DNA of 64,000 nt, from contig JANSYJ010000001.1 in the NCBI GenBank assembly GCA_024742495.1, forward strand, positions 372,001-436,000, read 5' to 3'. Origin of the DNA: Bacteroidota bacterium. GTDB taxonomy: Bacteria; Bacteroidota; Bacteroidia; Flavobacteriales; Schleiferiaceae. The notes under the pieces are model-generated. The model was not told the DNA's origin and did not search any database. It worked only from the letters and a program-made list of their open reading frames with translations. Shown piece by piece: positions 1 through 9,222 of the stretch. The first letter of the stretch is position 1, and each line of letters opens with the position of its first letter. A program made the position numbers and the translations under genes.

Positions 1-320
1 GGACTGCAAATGCTTTCCAGTTTTTTAAAAAGCTCCTTTTTAATCTCCAGGTTTTCAATAATTGCTTCGATGACCAAGCCTGCGCTTTCGAGCTCCGATA
101 AGTGGTTTTCATAACGAATTCGATTTAAAATCTGCGCATCTTCCCCCGCCTTCAGTCGACCTTTTTCTACCAGTCGGGCTAAAATTTTCGCATGGCCCGC
201 TTTCGATTTTTCAAGAGCAGCGGTGTGATTATCCACAATAACAACCTGATGTCCGTTTTGTGCTGCAACCTGCGCTATACCCGAGCCCATTGCTCCAGCA
301 CCAATAATTCCTATCTGCAT
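1..320 (-). CDS. paaH: 3-hydroxyacyl-CoA dehydrogenase, N-terminal part (PaaH-like), cut by window edge
   Basis: The first 106 residues are visible and the rest lies beyond the left edge. They form a Rossmann fold with the NAD-binding GAGAMG motif at residues 7-12 and an acidic residue (D30) at the end of the second strand, as in the 3-hydroxyacyl-CoA dehydrogenase family. In phenylacetate catabolism this enzyme oxidises 3-hydroxyadipyl-CoA to 3-oxoadipyl-CoA. The gene starts 40 bases downstream of paaG on the same strand, so the two are probably co-transcribed. A fatty-acid beta-oxidation or 3-hydroxybutyryl-CoA role cannot be excluded from the N-terminus alone; the paa neighbours are the reason for the PaaH call. 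Confidence 0.8.
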   Translation of the reverse strand, partial: MQIGIIGAGAMGSGIAQVAAQNGHQVVIVDNHTAALEKSKAGHAKILARLVEKGRLKAGEDAQILNRIRYENHLSELESAGLVIEAIIENLEIKKELFKKLESICS

Positions 321-360
321 GTTTCGTCTTTTATAAGCTTTCGCTTGATGGCTAATCCTA

Positions 361-1140
361 TTATTTACCCTTAAAAGTAGGCTTGCGTTTTTCTAAAAAG
401 GCCGCGGTTCCTTCGCGGTAATCTTCGCTATGTCCGCATTCGGTTTGATATTTATCCTCCAGCTCCAGTTGACCTTTGAGGTCGTTTTGATAACTAGCAT
501 TTAGTAAGGCCTTGGTGCGTGCTAATGCCAAGGTTGGCATCTGGCTTAGCTTTAGCGCTGTTTTTTCGGCTAGGACCATATACTCATCTTCCGGAGCCCA
601 CTTATAAATCATACCCATGGTTTCAGCTTCTTGCGCCGAAACTTTGTCGCCCAACATCATTAAAGCTGAAGCTTTTTGGAGGCCGATAAGTCTAGGCAGG
701 GTATAAGTACCACCGCTGTCTGGTATTAGGCCAATTTTAGAAAAGGCCTGAATGAAAGAGGCTCCCTCAGCGGCAAAAACTACATCGCAAGCCAAGGCGA
801 TATTAGCTCCCGCTCCAGCGGCCACGCCATTTACCGCTGCAACTACTGGTTTATCTAAATTTCGGAGCGCTTCAATAATGGGATTATAATGTTCCCTTAC
901 AATTTTGCTTAGCTCCGGACCATTGGGGTCGGTTGCTTCAGCCAGGTCTTGGCCCGCACAAAATGCCTTGCCAGTACCTGTTAATAGCACCGCTCTAATT
1001 GAGGCATCGCTTTGGGCGCGATTCAGCTCCGCTTGCAGGCTTAATGCCATCTCGCGCACAAAGGAATTGTATTTATCGGGTCTATTGAGGGTGAGTTTTA
1101 AAACGGCTCCCTCTTGCGCACTAAGTATATAGTTAGACAT
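361..1140 (-). CDS. paaG: 1,2-epoxyphenylacetyl-CoA isomerase PaaG (enoyl-CoA hydratase/isomerase family)
   Basis: This 259-residue crotonase-fold protein should convert ring-1,2-epoxyphenylacetyl-CoA to oxepin-CoA in the cytoplasm. The oxyanion-hole segments are visible as CAGQDL (61-66) and GVAAGAGAN (105-113). The PaaG-type IPDSGGT segment at 139-145 carries the Asp that acts in place of the hydratase glutamates. Length and motifs match PaaG better than general enoyl-CoA hydratases. It precedes the paaH-like gene by 40 bases on the same strand and is about 5 kb from the epoxidase genes paaABCD. The ATG start is followed at once by the conserved first strand, so the start is well supported. 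Confidence 0.92.
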   Translation of the reverse strand: MSNYILSAQEGAVLKLTLNRPDKYNSFVREMALSLQAELNRAQSDASIRAVLLTGTGKAFCAGQDLAEATDPNGPELSKIVREHYNPIIEALRNLDKPVVAAVNGVAAGAGANIALACDVVFAAEGASFIQAFSKIGLIPDSGGTYTLPRLIGLQKASALMMLGDKVSAQEAETMGMIYKWAPEDEYMVLAEKTALKLSQMPTLALARTKALLNASYQNDLKGQLELEDKYQTECGHSEDYREGTAAFLEKRKPTFKGK

Positions 1141-1504
1141 GCTGTTCTTTTGACGCGAATTTAGGGATTAGATTGCTTTGAACTAGGGCACAAGAGGAAG
1201 CTTAATGAGCCCAGAAACACAGGGCATTACAAATGATAATTGCGTTTTACGTCAAAAAAATGAGCCCCCACAGGCATGTTACGCCCGCCAAATGCTGCAC
1301 CACTTTCTGTTATTGCAGCGAAATACTTCAATCCGTTTCGGCCAGAGTATGACTTACTGCTTTCAATTATCCTCATCCCCCGTGCTTTCGGCTCAATTTT
1401 GCTAGCTGCTTAAAGTTTCATAAGTCTTCTAATTCTGTTTGACGGTGGGTTTATAAAGTCCTTGAGGTATTGGAACCATTTATTTAAACCTTTAAGTCTC
1501 AGTT
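1141..1504. other. Intergenic region between paaG and the exported-protein genes
   Basis: This 364-base divergent spacer contains no supported gene. Short open frames exist on both strands but have no recognisable product, no signal peptide and no good start context. The region should hold the promoters of paaG (leftward) and of the gene at 1505 (rightward). Only imperfect matches to the TAnnTTTG box are seen, and none is convincing. Confidence 0.5.
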
Positions 1505-2560
1505 ATGATTTATTTAAAAACTTCCCTTTGGGGAAGCTGTTTGCTCCTCGGCTTCAGCTGTATTGCACAGAACTTAAGCTTTAACCCCATTAACGATAGC
1601 ACCGTTGCGCGTTATCGCTATGAAACATTAGAAAGGAGCTATGCCGAAATTCCAATGGGTACAAACATTGAGGATATTGCTCTTACAGAGCGCGACTATT
1701 TAAAACCGGAAAAGCATCATTTCCATAGTTGCTCAGGAATAAATAGCCAAAATGAGCCCTATTTCCAAACTAAAAACATTGAGTCAACCACTTTAGAGGA
1801 TTGGATGGCTGCCCCCAGCCTTCATTTAATAAGCCCTTCAAGAAGTTTTGGCTACGATTCACTCGGTGCTTTGACTTTTCAATTTGATCATAATCAAGCC
1901 GAATTGACTAATACTCAAAATATTACTAGGGCCAATACCAGCGATGGTTGGCAGCCAGTAATGATGTTCTTCCCCTCTAAGCATGATGATTTTGTTCAAG
2001 AGGCTATTAATAGCGGTGCTCATTTCGAAGCACTTAACAACAATTCCTTTAAGCTCACTTATGCCGGCCATGAAATGAGGGTTGTCCCAAACGATCGCAG
2101 GATAGAGATGCGTTACAGCGAGGGGAATACGCTTTACCAGGTAATTAATGAATATCGCCTTTACGCTCCTTATGGTTATGTGCCAACTTTGGAGCTAACA
2201 CGTGAAACCAGATTAGATCTAGACCACCCCATTACCCTGGTGCGTGTTTCGACTTTCAAAAATCATGTCATCGAAGATTTTGGGAATAAAGTTGAAAAGT
2301 ACACCGATATCGCTCATTTAGAGGTGTTTCCCAATCCCTTGGAAGGTGATTATGAAGTGCTATTGAAAGGAATACCAGAGGCTATAGTCTCAGAAGTCCA
2401 AATAAGGGACTACTTGGGAAATGTAGTTTTTAGGCATTTAAACCCAAATGTAGAGCAAGATATTATAAGTCTCAACAGCGCAAGCTATCCCGCGGGTCCA
2501 TTAATAATAATGGTTTACACCCAACATGGTATTTATTCTGAAACCTTAACTAAACTCTAA
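1505..2560 (+). CDS. Exported protein with T9SS C-terminal sorting domain, unknown function
   Basis: This 351-residue protein begins with a hydrophobic signal peptide ending in Cys-Ile-Ala-Gln at about residue 22. Its last 80 residues look like a type A T9SS sorting domain: VFPNPLEGDYEV near 273, then VQIRDYLGNVV and a final beta-rich segment. It should therefore pass through the type IX secretion system and be surface-anchored or released. The central region (30-265) resembles no family I recognise. The next gene starts 4 bases downstream, so it heads an apparent three-gene operon with a lipase-like hydrolase and a PQQ-propeller lipoprotein. The sorting domain is clear; the function is unknown. 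Confidence 0.75.
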   Translation: MIYLKTSLWGSCLLLGFSCIAQNLSFNPINDSTVARYRYETLERSYAEIPMGTNIEDIALTERDYLKPEKHHFHSCSGINSQNEPYFQTKNIESTTLEDWMAAPSLHLISPSRSFGYDSLGALTFQFDHNQAELTNTQNITRANTSDGWQPVMMFFPSKHDDFVQEAINSGAHFEALNNNSFKLTYAGHEMRVVPNDRRIEMRYSEGNTLYQVINEYRLYAPYGYVPTLELTRETRLDLDHPITLVRVSTFKNHVIEDFGNKVEKYTDIAHLEVFPNPLEGDYEVLLKGIPEAIVSEVQIRDYLGNVVFRHLNPNVEQDIISLNSASYPAGPLIIMVYTQHGIYSETLTKL

Positions 2561-2564
2561 TCAA

Positions 2565-4124
2565 ATGAAAAAGTATATCGTCTTTTCTATTCTTCTTCTA
2601 TCGAGTGCCTTCATTAATGCGCAGGTAGTTTATGTCTCTACAGATTCACTTCGAGTTGCGGGGTCAAACCCAGATTTAGCTGGGGGCCTTCCTGTATCTG
2701 TCCCTAGCGATAGTGTTGGCACAAGGCTGGTTTTTTGGATACACGGTATTGCAGGAAACCTAAATTCCTGGGGACGCGTTCAGTTTGTGACCCAAGATCA
2801 ATCTAATAGGAACATACCCGGATACCCTGAAAGAAATGTTATTGGCTACAATGCCGACTACTCCAGTTATGAGGATGTCAATCCAATATTTGATGTTGCT
2901 GGGCGCTTAAATGAAGACATGGAAATTTGGAGGGTTGCTCTTCCTCGAACAGACACGCTACCCGTGTCCTCGAACTTCGCAGTTGTGCATAGTCAAGGAG
3001 GTATCGTTGCCCGGGCCATAAGATGGAAAAATAACGATGATCCTTTTCTTTACCCTACACAGTTTAGCCACATTGCTTCCTTCGGTTCGCCACACACAGG
3101 GGCCTTCATTATAAACAGTTCTTCAGATACTGGAGCGATGCTCCCATGGCTAAACGAAGGTTGTACAGTTTTATCGAGCGCGGAAATTAAAACCTTTGTA
3201 AACACAAAATGGTATGGTAGCTTTATTCCCACAAGTGTTGTTAGTTCCTTATCCCTAGCGGCTTGCGATGGTTTAAGTAAAACTGTAATTCCATTAATTG
3301 TAAGCTCAATTAGAAAAACTTCTTCTCTTGATTATGCTCAAGGAGCTCCGAAACTATTAGACACACTAGCACCCTTCGCCCTTCAAGATACTCTAAACAC
3401 AAAAGCCGTAAATTTTTACGGTGTTGAAGAGGAACCTGTTTTTTGGCGTGTGGTGAACACCATGACCTTTACGGAAGATAGCAATTTAGGAGCGCCAATT
3501 ATACGCAACAACCCATTTGGTTTAAACAACGACCAAGAGCTTCCCGACTTGGTGAATAATAAAATTTACGATTACCAAGGTAAAGAAAGGCAAAACGCGA
3601 TGTTAGCAAGGGTATCAAAGCCCCGATATCCTGGTATCTACCCCTTTGGCTTATTTAACATTATACAATCATTACTATCCTCCGAGTACACAAAAACCGC
3701 TAAAATTTACCGGGAAGCCTATCGATGGCTCGGCCATGCCAATATGAACTGGAAACGCTTTATTGGTGCCCGCCGTGACACGGCCTGGATTGATGGTTAT
3801 TACTGCCACTGCGCTACTTTCACCCCAAATGGACTTCAAATTCACGATACGGTAGTTCAAAACCCAAGCGACTGCGGCCTGCTTTACCCTGGTGCTAACT
3901 GCCAAGTCGGGCCACGTTTACGTCACCAAATTATCGAAGAACCTAATGATGGAGTAGTGCCCGTTTCTTCTCAAACCGGAATGCCAGGGGCAAGGGTTAG
4001 CGAGTTGATGATAATGGAAAACACTAACCATATGCAGGAAAGAAATAGCGAGCAAACGAAGGAAAAGCTAAACAGTCTTTTCGATGGTGCCCATGGTAAA
4101 GAGTTTCAGCTGGATAAAAAGTAA
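2565..4124 (+). CDS. Exported alpha/beta-hydrolase, lipase/PGAP1-like
   Basis: This 519-residue protein has a signal peptide (about 1-20, ending in Asn-Ala-Gln) and an alpha/beta-hydrolase fold. An HG oxyanion motif lies at 60-61 in FWIHGIAGN. The nucleophile elbow HSQGG at 142-146 places the catalytic Ser at 143. Candidate partners are D462 in the PNDGVVP segment and H489 in TNHMQ. The His-Ser-Gln-Gly-Gly elbow and the early HG motif suit lipases and PGAP1-like esterases, so a lipid or ester substrate is likely, but its identity is unknown. The gene is only 4 bases after the T9SS cargo gene and 11 bases before the lipoprotein gene. The protein is longer than a minimal lipase; the insert between 150 and 450 is probably a lid or accessory region. 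Confidence 0.75.
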   Translation: MKKYIVFSILLLSSAFINAQVVYVSTDSLRVAGSNPDLAGGLPVSVPSDSVGTRLVFWIHGIAGNLNSWGRVQFVTQDQSNRNIPGYPERNVIGYNADYSSYEDVNPIFDVAGRLNEDMEIWRVALPRTDTLPVSSNFAVVHSQGGIVARAIRWKNNDDPFLYPTQFSHIASFGSPHTGAFIINSSSDTGAMLPWLNEGCTVLSSAEIKTFVNTKWYGSFIPTSVVSSLSLAACDGLSKTVIPLIVSSIRKTSSLDYAQGAPKLLDTLAPFALQDTLNTKAVNFYGVEEEPVFWRVVNTMTFTEDSNLGAPIIRNNPFGLNNDQELPDLVNNKIYDYQGKERQNAMLARVSKPRYPGIYPFGLFNIIQSLLSSEYTKTAKIYREAYRWLGHANMNWKRFIGARRDTAWIDGYYCHCATFTPNGLQIHDTVVQNPSDCGLLYPGANCQVGPRLRHQIIEEPNDGVVPVSSQTGMPGARVSELMIMENTNHMQERNSEQTKEKLNSLFDGAHGKEFQLDKK

Positions 4125-4135
4125 AAAAAAACGTC

Positions 4136-5344
4136 ATGCTTAAACCACTCTTTATCGCTTGCCTATTTACTTTCCTTAGCTGCAAAAGGGAGTCAAACAG
4201 TACGCCAGTTATGGCTAATCAGGATCAATTTGAAGTTCAATGGAAAACGCCCATAAGCTCGGGCCCTTATATTACGGGAATGAACCCCGTTTTGTTTGAT
4301 AGTCTTGTTATCATGAGCACCGAAGACAATCTTCACGGTAAACAAGCACCAATCCTATTTATTGACAGCGCCAACGGTTCAGTGATTGATACTTGGGATG
4401 ATTATATCGACGGTTCTACCTGGTATTGGACGGATAAGTACTACCAAGAAGGTGATTATTTAATGCTACAAACAATGCATTCTAATGATTGCTTAAACCT
4501 AAAAACTCGCCAAAGGCAGTGGGCTTCAACCACCAATCAGAGTCAGAGTGCTTTTGTATACGGCAATGCAGGTTATGTCTATACCAGCCACCACATTGGG
4601 ACAAAAACAGCTAAGGTTTTACGCAGCCCCATTGATCAAAAAAATTGGCAGACCATTTACACCTTTACCGCAAATGGGAAAATGAGCCCCTTTTTCGATG
4701 GGTTTGGCTTTGGAGAATTACCTAATGGAGATGAAATCGTTCTTTGGCAAAACCGCAGCGGTAGCCCCCTAGATCGAGTAGAAATTTTTGCTTACAATAT
4801 TTCTGCCGACACTCTTTTATGGCGCAATCGGGACTTCATAGGCTTTGACACCCCCTTTTCTCCCAAGGTGTTTAATGGAAAAGTTTATGGCCGGTTTATT
4901 GGTTCTGTATACTGCCTTGATATTGAAACAGGAGAAACCATTTGGATCAAAGATCTAGAGCCTTCATTTGAACACAGTTTTTTGCCCTTTGGCGTAGTGT
5001 ATCTTGATTACTATCATAACCAATTGATTGTGCACGCAAACCGTGACAAACTGTTATATCTAAACCCCGATAACGGCAACATTAAAAGTTCTTTTGATGG
5101 TTATCCTGATGGAAGTGGTGAGGGAGATTTTAGTGAATATCAGGGCAAACTTTATTTCACTTCCTCCTACCAACTTGTTGTAACCGATATATTAAGTGGT
5201 GAAAACTTAGCTAGCCCCGCTAAATTAGGGGTACTCAATGATATTGATATTCGAAGCAGTATCACTATTGACCCCGCAAGCGGTAAGCTCTATTTTCAAG
5301 ATGGCTATTACCTCTATTGTGTAAAACAGCCTAAGAACCTTTAA
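4136..5344 (+). CDS. Lipoprotein with PQQ-like beta-propeller
   Basis: This 402-residue protein has a lipoprotein signal peptide with a lipobox-like FLSC and the modified Cys at position 16. The mature part has repeated blade-like segments of the PQQ-like (quinoprotein) propeller type, such as GSVYCLDIETGETIWI and LLYLNPDNGNI. These repeats act in protein binding or as a scaffold; PQQ binding itself cannot be inferred. The gene follows the lipase-like gene by 11 bases and probably belongs to the same transcript, so its product may bind or assist the two exported partners at the cell envelope. The partnership is inference from gene order. Confidence 0.72.
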   Translation: MLKPLFIACLFTFLSCKRESNSTPVMANQDQFEVQWKTPISSGPYITGMNPVLFDSLVIMSTEDNLHGKQAPILFIDSANGSVIDTWDDYIDGSTWYWTDKYYQEGDYLMLQTMHSNDCLNLKTRQRQWASTTNQSQSAFVYGNAGYVYTSHHIGTKTAKVLRSPIDQKNWQTIYTFTANGKMSPFFDGFGFGELPNGDEIVLWQNRSGSPLDRVEIFAYNISADTLLWRNRDFIGFDTPFSPKVFNGKVYGRFIGSVYCLDIETGETIWIKDLEPSFEHSFLPFGVVYLDYYHNQLIVHANRDKLLYLNPDNGNIKSSFDGYPDGSGEGDFSEYQGKLYFTSSYQLVVTDILSGENLASPAKLGVLNDIDIRSSITIDPASGKLYFQDGYYLYCVKQPKNL

Positions 5345-5395
5345 TTCCTGTTTCGACGGGGGTTTTAGGTGCTTGAACTAAATAGGTCCTTGGAA

Positions 5396-6322
5396 CTATT
5401 GCTTCAGCCAAACATAGGTCTTACCATTTAAGTGCAAGTAATACACACCTGCCCTTAAAAAGCTTAAATCAAGGCGAGCCCTTTCCCCGATAGGCTGCTG
5501 CCAAACTTGTTCAGCAAAACTGTTGAATAGAATGAGTTCCGTGGGCTCCGTATTATTTAATTGCAATAGCCCCGGTGAAGGATTGGGGAAGGGCCTTGTC
5601 TCCACTAAGGCATCGAACTGCAGGTTTAAGCTTAAATCACATGGCCCCGCTATTGCGCCTTGCTCAAATTGATATAAATCCCCATTGAAATAGCTGGAAT
5701 CCCCGTAGCTCATGCACATCAATTGAATGGAAAAATTCGAAATATTCGGAAAAGGGTCCCAAAACAAACCCTGGGTATTTCCTATTCCCTCAAGCCACCT
5801 CCCGGATTGACCGAAATCAATTAAACGATGGGCACCTAAACTGGAATAAAGGGTGTCCACCTGCACAACTATTAAGGAGAAAAAGGAGTTTTCAAGCGGC
5901 TCAAAAACGGGGCTATGCTGGGCTAGGTAGGAGCCAAAGCTAAGGCTGTAAGCATCCTTTATCGTATCGCCAGGCTGCAAGCTAAAGTCATAGAGCTTTA
6001 ACTCAAAAAGACTATCGGCGGGAATAATATAAACCCTATCTGAATCATGACGCAAGGCCCCAAAATATACTTCCTGATTTAAATCGCAGAGGTAAATTTT
6101 CTGATAGCTCTGGTTCTGAATTAGGGTATCTTCTGATTTTAAGCAATACTTGACCGTTTGAGCTAATTCGTAGCGAAAGGGCATTACACTCGTGTTTAAA
6201 GTGCTGTAGGCGTTTACCCAAGTGGCATTAGAGTCGGGAAAGGAAACAAAGTTTTGGGCATTTAGTGATGAGCTGAAGCCAAAAGCGAGGAGAAGGAAAT
6301 AGCTGGACTTGAGAGACATCAT
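5396..6322 (-). CDS. Exported protein with T9SS type A sorting domain, unknown function
   Basis: This 308-residue protein starts with a signal peptide ending in Leu-Asn-Ala-Gln at about residue 23. It ends with a T9SS sorting domain: RPFPNPSPGLLQL, then an ELILFNSF strand, a LRAGVYYLHL segment and a terminal Lys-Gln. The middle part is beta-rich and I do not recognise it. The gene runs opposite to the three-gene operon on its left and in the same direction as paaD, 172 bases away. Nothing links it to phenylacetate metabolism. It should be a surface or released protein. Confidence 0.72.
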   Translation of the reverse strand: MMSLKSSYFLLLAFGFSSSLNAQNFVSFPDSNATWVNAYSTLNTSVMPFRYELAQTVKYCLKSEDTLIQNQSYQKIYLCDLNQEVYFGALRHDSDRVYIIPADSLFELKLYDFSLQPGDTIKDAYSLSFGSYLAQHSPVFEPLENSFFSLIVVQVDTLYSSLGAHRLIDFGQSGRWLEGIGNTQGLFWDPFPNISNFSIQLMCMSYGDSSYFNGDLYQFEQGAIAGPCDLSLNLQFDALVETRPFPNPSPGLLQLNNTEPTELILFNSFAEQVWQQPIGERARLDLSFLRAGVYYLHLNGKTYVWLKQ

Positions 6323-6494
6323 ATTGTTTTAAAAATGATAGTCGCTGACCCGACTAATTGGTGAAAATTGACAGACATCTCGCTCAATTAAGCTCGCCCC
6401 GCACAATATTAAAAACGTCCATTTGCGGGTAAACGTTGGTCCATCGCTTTGCTATTGAATATGGCTTGAGCCTCTTTACATTCTCCTGTGAGAA

Positions 6495-6974
6495 TCACAA
6501 ACATTTAAAATAATCGAAGGGCTCCTGACATTCATCACATTTATACAAGGCCTTACAAGCCGTGGAACCAAACTGGGAAACCAATTTTGTGTTACGAGAT
6601 TTACATCTAGGGCACATCACTTTCTTAGCTTCTCCAAAAAGAACCGACTTATCCGCCGAACTCCCTTCTGGAGGGGCTATTCCATATTCTTGAAGTTTGG
6701 CCTTCCCCTCGTCCGTCATCCAATCGGTAGTCCAAGGTGGAGAGAGAATGAGCTTAACCTCAACACTAGTGTAGCCGTTTTCTTCTAAGGCCCAACGAAT
6801 ATTGGATTCGATCTCATCCATCGCCGGGCAGCCCGAGTAAGTTGGAGTAATACTAACCACTAAGGTCTCAGCCTCTTGTTCAATTTTGCGAACCACGCCC
6901 ATATCAACCACCGTTAAAACGGGGATCTCAGGATCGGAAACCTTTTTTAAAATTTCCCAAACAGCATCACTCAT
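6495..6974 (-). CDS. paaD: Phenylacetyl-CoA epoxidase subunit PaaD (DUF59/MIP18 domain plus zinc ribbon)
   Basis: This 159-residue protein is last in the paaABCD run. Residues 1-95 form a DUF59 (MIP18-like) domain with the conserved SGCP Cys at 49, typical of Fe-S assembly factors. Residues 120-159 form a Cys-rich tail with C121, C124, C140, C146, C149 and C158, the PaaD-type zinc-ribbon arrangement. PaaD is thought to help mature the Fe-S or diiron centres of the PaaABCE monooxygenase. A 121-base gap separates it from paaC, wider than the gaps between the other subunit genes, so it may have its own promoter as well as read-through. Confidence 0.93.
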   Translation of the reverse strand: MSDAVWEILKKVSDPEIPVLTVVDMGVVRKIEQEAETLVVSITPTYSGCPAMDEIESNIRWALEENGYTSVEVKLILSPPWTTDWMTDEGKAKLQEYGIAPPEGSSADKSVLFGEAKKVMCPRCKSRNTKLVSQFGSTACKALYKCDECQEPFDYFKCL

Positions 6975-7095
6975 TTATAAGGGTCTTTTAAAATTTGTAA
7001 AAGGATATTCCTTTTTCTCTCATGTAGGATAAAAAGAAAGGTAAAGTAGCAGGAGCTAAAAAAACGGAATGATAGGAACTAAAAGAGCACTAACT

Positions 7096-7848
7096 CTACC
7101 ATTCAGCTTCTGGGTGCATTCGTGGTAAATGCTGCATTTCTGCTAATACAAAACCTAAATACTCAGAATGCTCACCTTGCTTTCCACCGCTTTGAAACCA
7201 ATCGTCGCTAGGACGTTTTAATGTTGCGAGTTCTAGAATTTGATCTACTTTTTGATCCCATTGTTCTTTCACTCGACTAAGGTCCACACCTATGCCAGCT
7301 TCTATCATGAGCTTATCAACATCGTCCATTGTAAATAGCTCTCCGGTCCACTCCCATAGGTCATCCATGGATTCTTGAATTCGACGATGACTTTCCTCAG
7401 TGCCGTCTCCCAATCGGATAATCCACTCGGCACTCCATTGTGCATGGTAAGCAACTTCCTTTATTGCCTTATGAGCCACTTCTTTGAGGCGCTCATCAGC
7501 AGAAGAAAGTAAGGCCGTATAAAAATAGTAGTTGTAGGTGTCGAATAAAAACTGGCGGGCCATAGTCCGGCCCCAGTCGCCATTTTCTAATTCCACTAAG
7601 AGGCAATTGTGATATTCTGTAACGTCGCGGAAAAAGGCCATTTTATCCTCGGTATAATCGCCTCCCTTTTGTTCAGCAGCATATTGCATTAGCATACGCG
7701 CTTGACCCAGCTGATCTAAGGCCATATTAGAAAGGGCGATATCCTGCTCCAAAATTGGACCATGACCGCACCATTCTCCTAGGCGTTGACCGAGGATTAG
7801 AGCATTATCTCCTAGACGAAGGGTGTACTCCAGTAATTGTTCTTTCAA
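7096..7848 (-). CDS. paaC: Phenylacetyl-CoA epoxidase structural subunit PaaC
   Basis: This 250-residue ferritin-like helical protein matches PaaC in length and motifs, for example YTLRLGDNALILGQRL at the start and the C-terminal EYLGFVLAEMQ segment. PaaC forms the structural partner of PaaA in the soluble (AC)2 core that epoxidises the ring of phenylacetyl-CoA. It stabilises the complex and lacks a functional diiron site. The gene lies 26 bases after paaB and is clearly co-transcribed. Its ATG directly precedes the conserved N-terminal helix. Confidence 0.95.
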   Translation of the reverse strand: MKEQLLEYTLRLGDNALILGQRLGEWCGHGPILEQDIALSNMALDQLGQARMLMQYAAEQKGGDYTEDKMAFFRDVTEYHNCLLVELENGDWGRTMARQFLFDTYNYYFYTALLSSADERLKEVAHKAIKEVAYHAQWSAEWIIRLGDGTEESHRRIQESMDDLWEWTGELFTMDDVDKLMIEAGIGVDLSRVKEQWDQKVDQILELATLKRPSDDWFQSGGKQGEHSEYLGFVLAEMQHLPRMHPEAEW

Positions 7849-7874
7849 AATCTTCTTTTTAAAAGACGAAGGGC

Positions 7875-8165
7875 CTACATGTGGCCAACCTCATCTGGAA
7901 TTTCATAAAAGGTAGGGTGACGGTAAACCTTATCGTCTGCTGGAGTAAAAAGTGGTTCAGACTCATCTGGCGCTGAAGCGGTAATCGCTTCCGACTCCAC
8001 GGCCCAAATACTTACCCCTTCGCTGCGTCGGGTGTACACATCACGGGCATTTTTTATGGCCATTTCTGCATCTGGAGCGTGTAAACTGCCCACGTGCTTG
8101 TGGCTTAAACCATTTCGAGATCGGATAAAGATCTCCCAGATCTTCCAATTATCTTTTGTACTCAT
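7875..8165 (-). CDS. paaB: Phenylacetyl-CoA epoxidase subunit PaaB
   Basis: This 96-residue protein has the typical PaaB core: WEIFIRSRNGLSHKHVGSLH followed by AIKNARDVYTRR and WAVESEAI. PaaB is a small subunit required for epoxidase activity in the PaaABCE complex and bridges the AC core and the reductase. The gene lies 37 bases after paaA and 26 bases before paaC. Length agrees with the family (about 95 residues). No oddities were seen. Confidence 0.95.
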   Translation of the reverse strand: MSTKDNWKIWEIFIRSRNGLSHKHVGSLHAPDAEMAIKNARDVYTRRSEGVSIWAVESEAITASAPDESEPLFTPADDKVYRHPTFYEIPDEVGHM

Positions 8166-8202
8166 AGCATATGTAGGTTAGGCCGAAGCCAATTTGGTTC
8201 CT

Positions 8203-9159
8203 TTAAGCCGCACTGCCCTCTTGAGCTTTGCGGGCCGCTTGTTTCTCGGCATAAGCATTTGCTGCTTTGCGCACCCATTCGCCATTTGCATGTGCCTCAC
8301 GGCGAGCCTTCATTCGAATCTTATTGCACTTTCCGTTGCCCTTAATCACCTGGTAAAACTCATCCCAATCAATGCTTCCGTGATCGTAATGCCCACGTTC
8401 TTCATTCCATTTCAAATCGGGATCGGGAATAGTTAATCCTAAATACTCCGCTTGAGGAACAGTTTTATCGATAAACTCCTGACGAAGCTCATCATTACTC
8501 TTGCGCTTGATCTTCCACTTCATAGACTGGGCCGAGTTGGGAGACAGATCATCCGTTGGGCCAAACATCATAAGCGAAGGCCACCACCAGCGATTTAAGG
8601 AATCCTGCGCCATTTGCTTTTGAGCATCCGTTCCTTTCGCGAGCGTTAAAAGGATTTCGTAACCCTGTCTTTGGTGGAAACTTTCTTCTTTACAAATTTT
8701 AACCATGGCCCGGCTGTAGGGACCATAGGAGGTACGGCAAAGCATAACCTGATTGGCAATTGCAGCGCCATCAACCAGCCAACCAATGGCGCCAATATCG
8801 GCCCAAGTTGGTGTGGGATAATTAAAAATACTCGAATATTTTGCCTTGCCGCTTAACAAATCGTCGATCATATCCTTGCGATCGGCAGCTAAGGTTTCGG
8901 CAGCACTATACAAATACAAACCGTGACCAGCTTCATCTTGAACCTTGGCCAATAAGGCTACTTTCCGTCTTAAGGAAGGAGCTCTAGTAATCCAATTTGC
9001 TTCGGGGAGCATCCCAACCACCTCAGAATGAGCGTGCTGGGAAATTTGACGAATAAGGGTCTTGCGGTACTTATCCGGCATCCAATCTTTGGGCTCCACT
9101 TTATTCTCTCCATCTACATACGCCTGGAAGCGTTCCTCTAAGTTCATTTCTTTCGTCAT
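8203..9159 (-). CDS. paaA: Phenylacetyl-CoA epoxidase catalytic subunit PaaA
   Basis: This is the catalytic diiron subunit, 318 residues from the chosen start. The carboxylate-bridged diiron ligands appear as two E-x2-H motifs: KVQDEAGH (Glu76 and His79) and KEESFHQ further on. It introduces one oxygen atom into phenylacetyl-CoA using electrons from PaaE. An upstream in-frame ATG at 9216 would add 19 residues, but that stretch contains an exact -7 promoter box at 9183-9190 and no conserved sequence, so the ATG at 9159 is preferred. It is first in paaABCD and divergent from paaE, which starts 112 bases away, so the genes for the complex are expressed from one shared control region. Confidence 0.95.
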   Translation of the reverse strand: MTKEMNLEERFQAYVDGENKVEPKDWMPDKYRKTLIRQISQHAHSEVVGMLPEANWITRAPSLRRKVALLAKVQDEAGHGLYLYSAAETLAADRKDMIDDLLSGKAKYSSIFNYPTPTWADIGAIGWLVDGAAIANQVMLCRTSYGPYSRAMVKICKEESFHQRQGYEILLTLAKGTDAQKQMAQDSLNRWWWPSLMMFGPTDDLSPNSAQSMKWKIKRKSNDELRQEFIDKTVPQAEYLGLTIPDPDLKWNEERGHYDHGSIDWDEFYQVIKGNGKCNKIRMKARREAHANGEWVRKAANAYAEKQAARKAQEGSAA

Positions 9160-9182
9160 ATTCGTCTTTTTTGAGAGTGACA

Positions 9183-9190
9183 CAAAGATA
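9183..9190 (-). promoter_or_regulatory. Probable -7 promoter box for paaABCD
   Basis: Read on the minus strand this is TATCTTTG, an exact match to the Bacteroidota -7 consensus TAnnTTTG. It lies about 24 bases before the chosen paaA start. No clear TTG is seen at the -33 distance, so the upstream half is weak. Confidence 0.6.
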
Positions 9191-9222
9191 GTATCTCCTT
9201 TTAAAACATTGCTCATTCTGAA

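Noticed and set aside
1205-1405. Open frame of 66 codons in the paaG upstream spacer
   Set aside because: It has no family match, no signal peptide, no promoter box and a composition of random translation. A minus-strand frame of similar length overlaps it.
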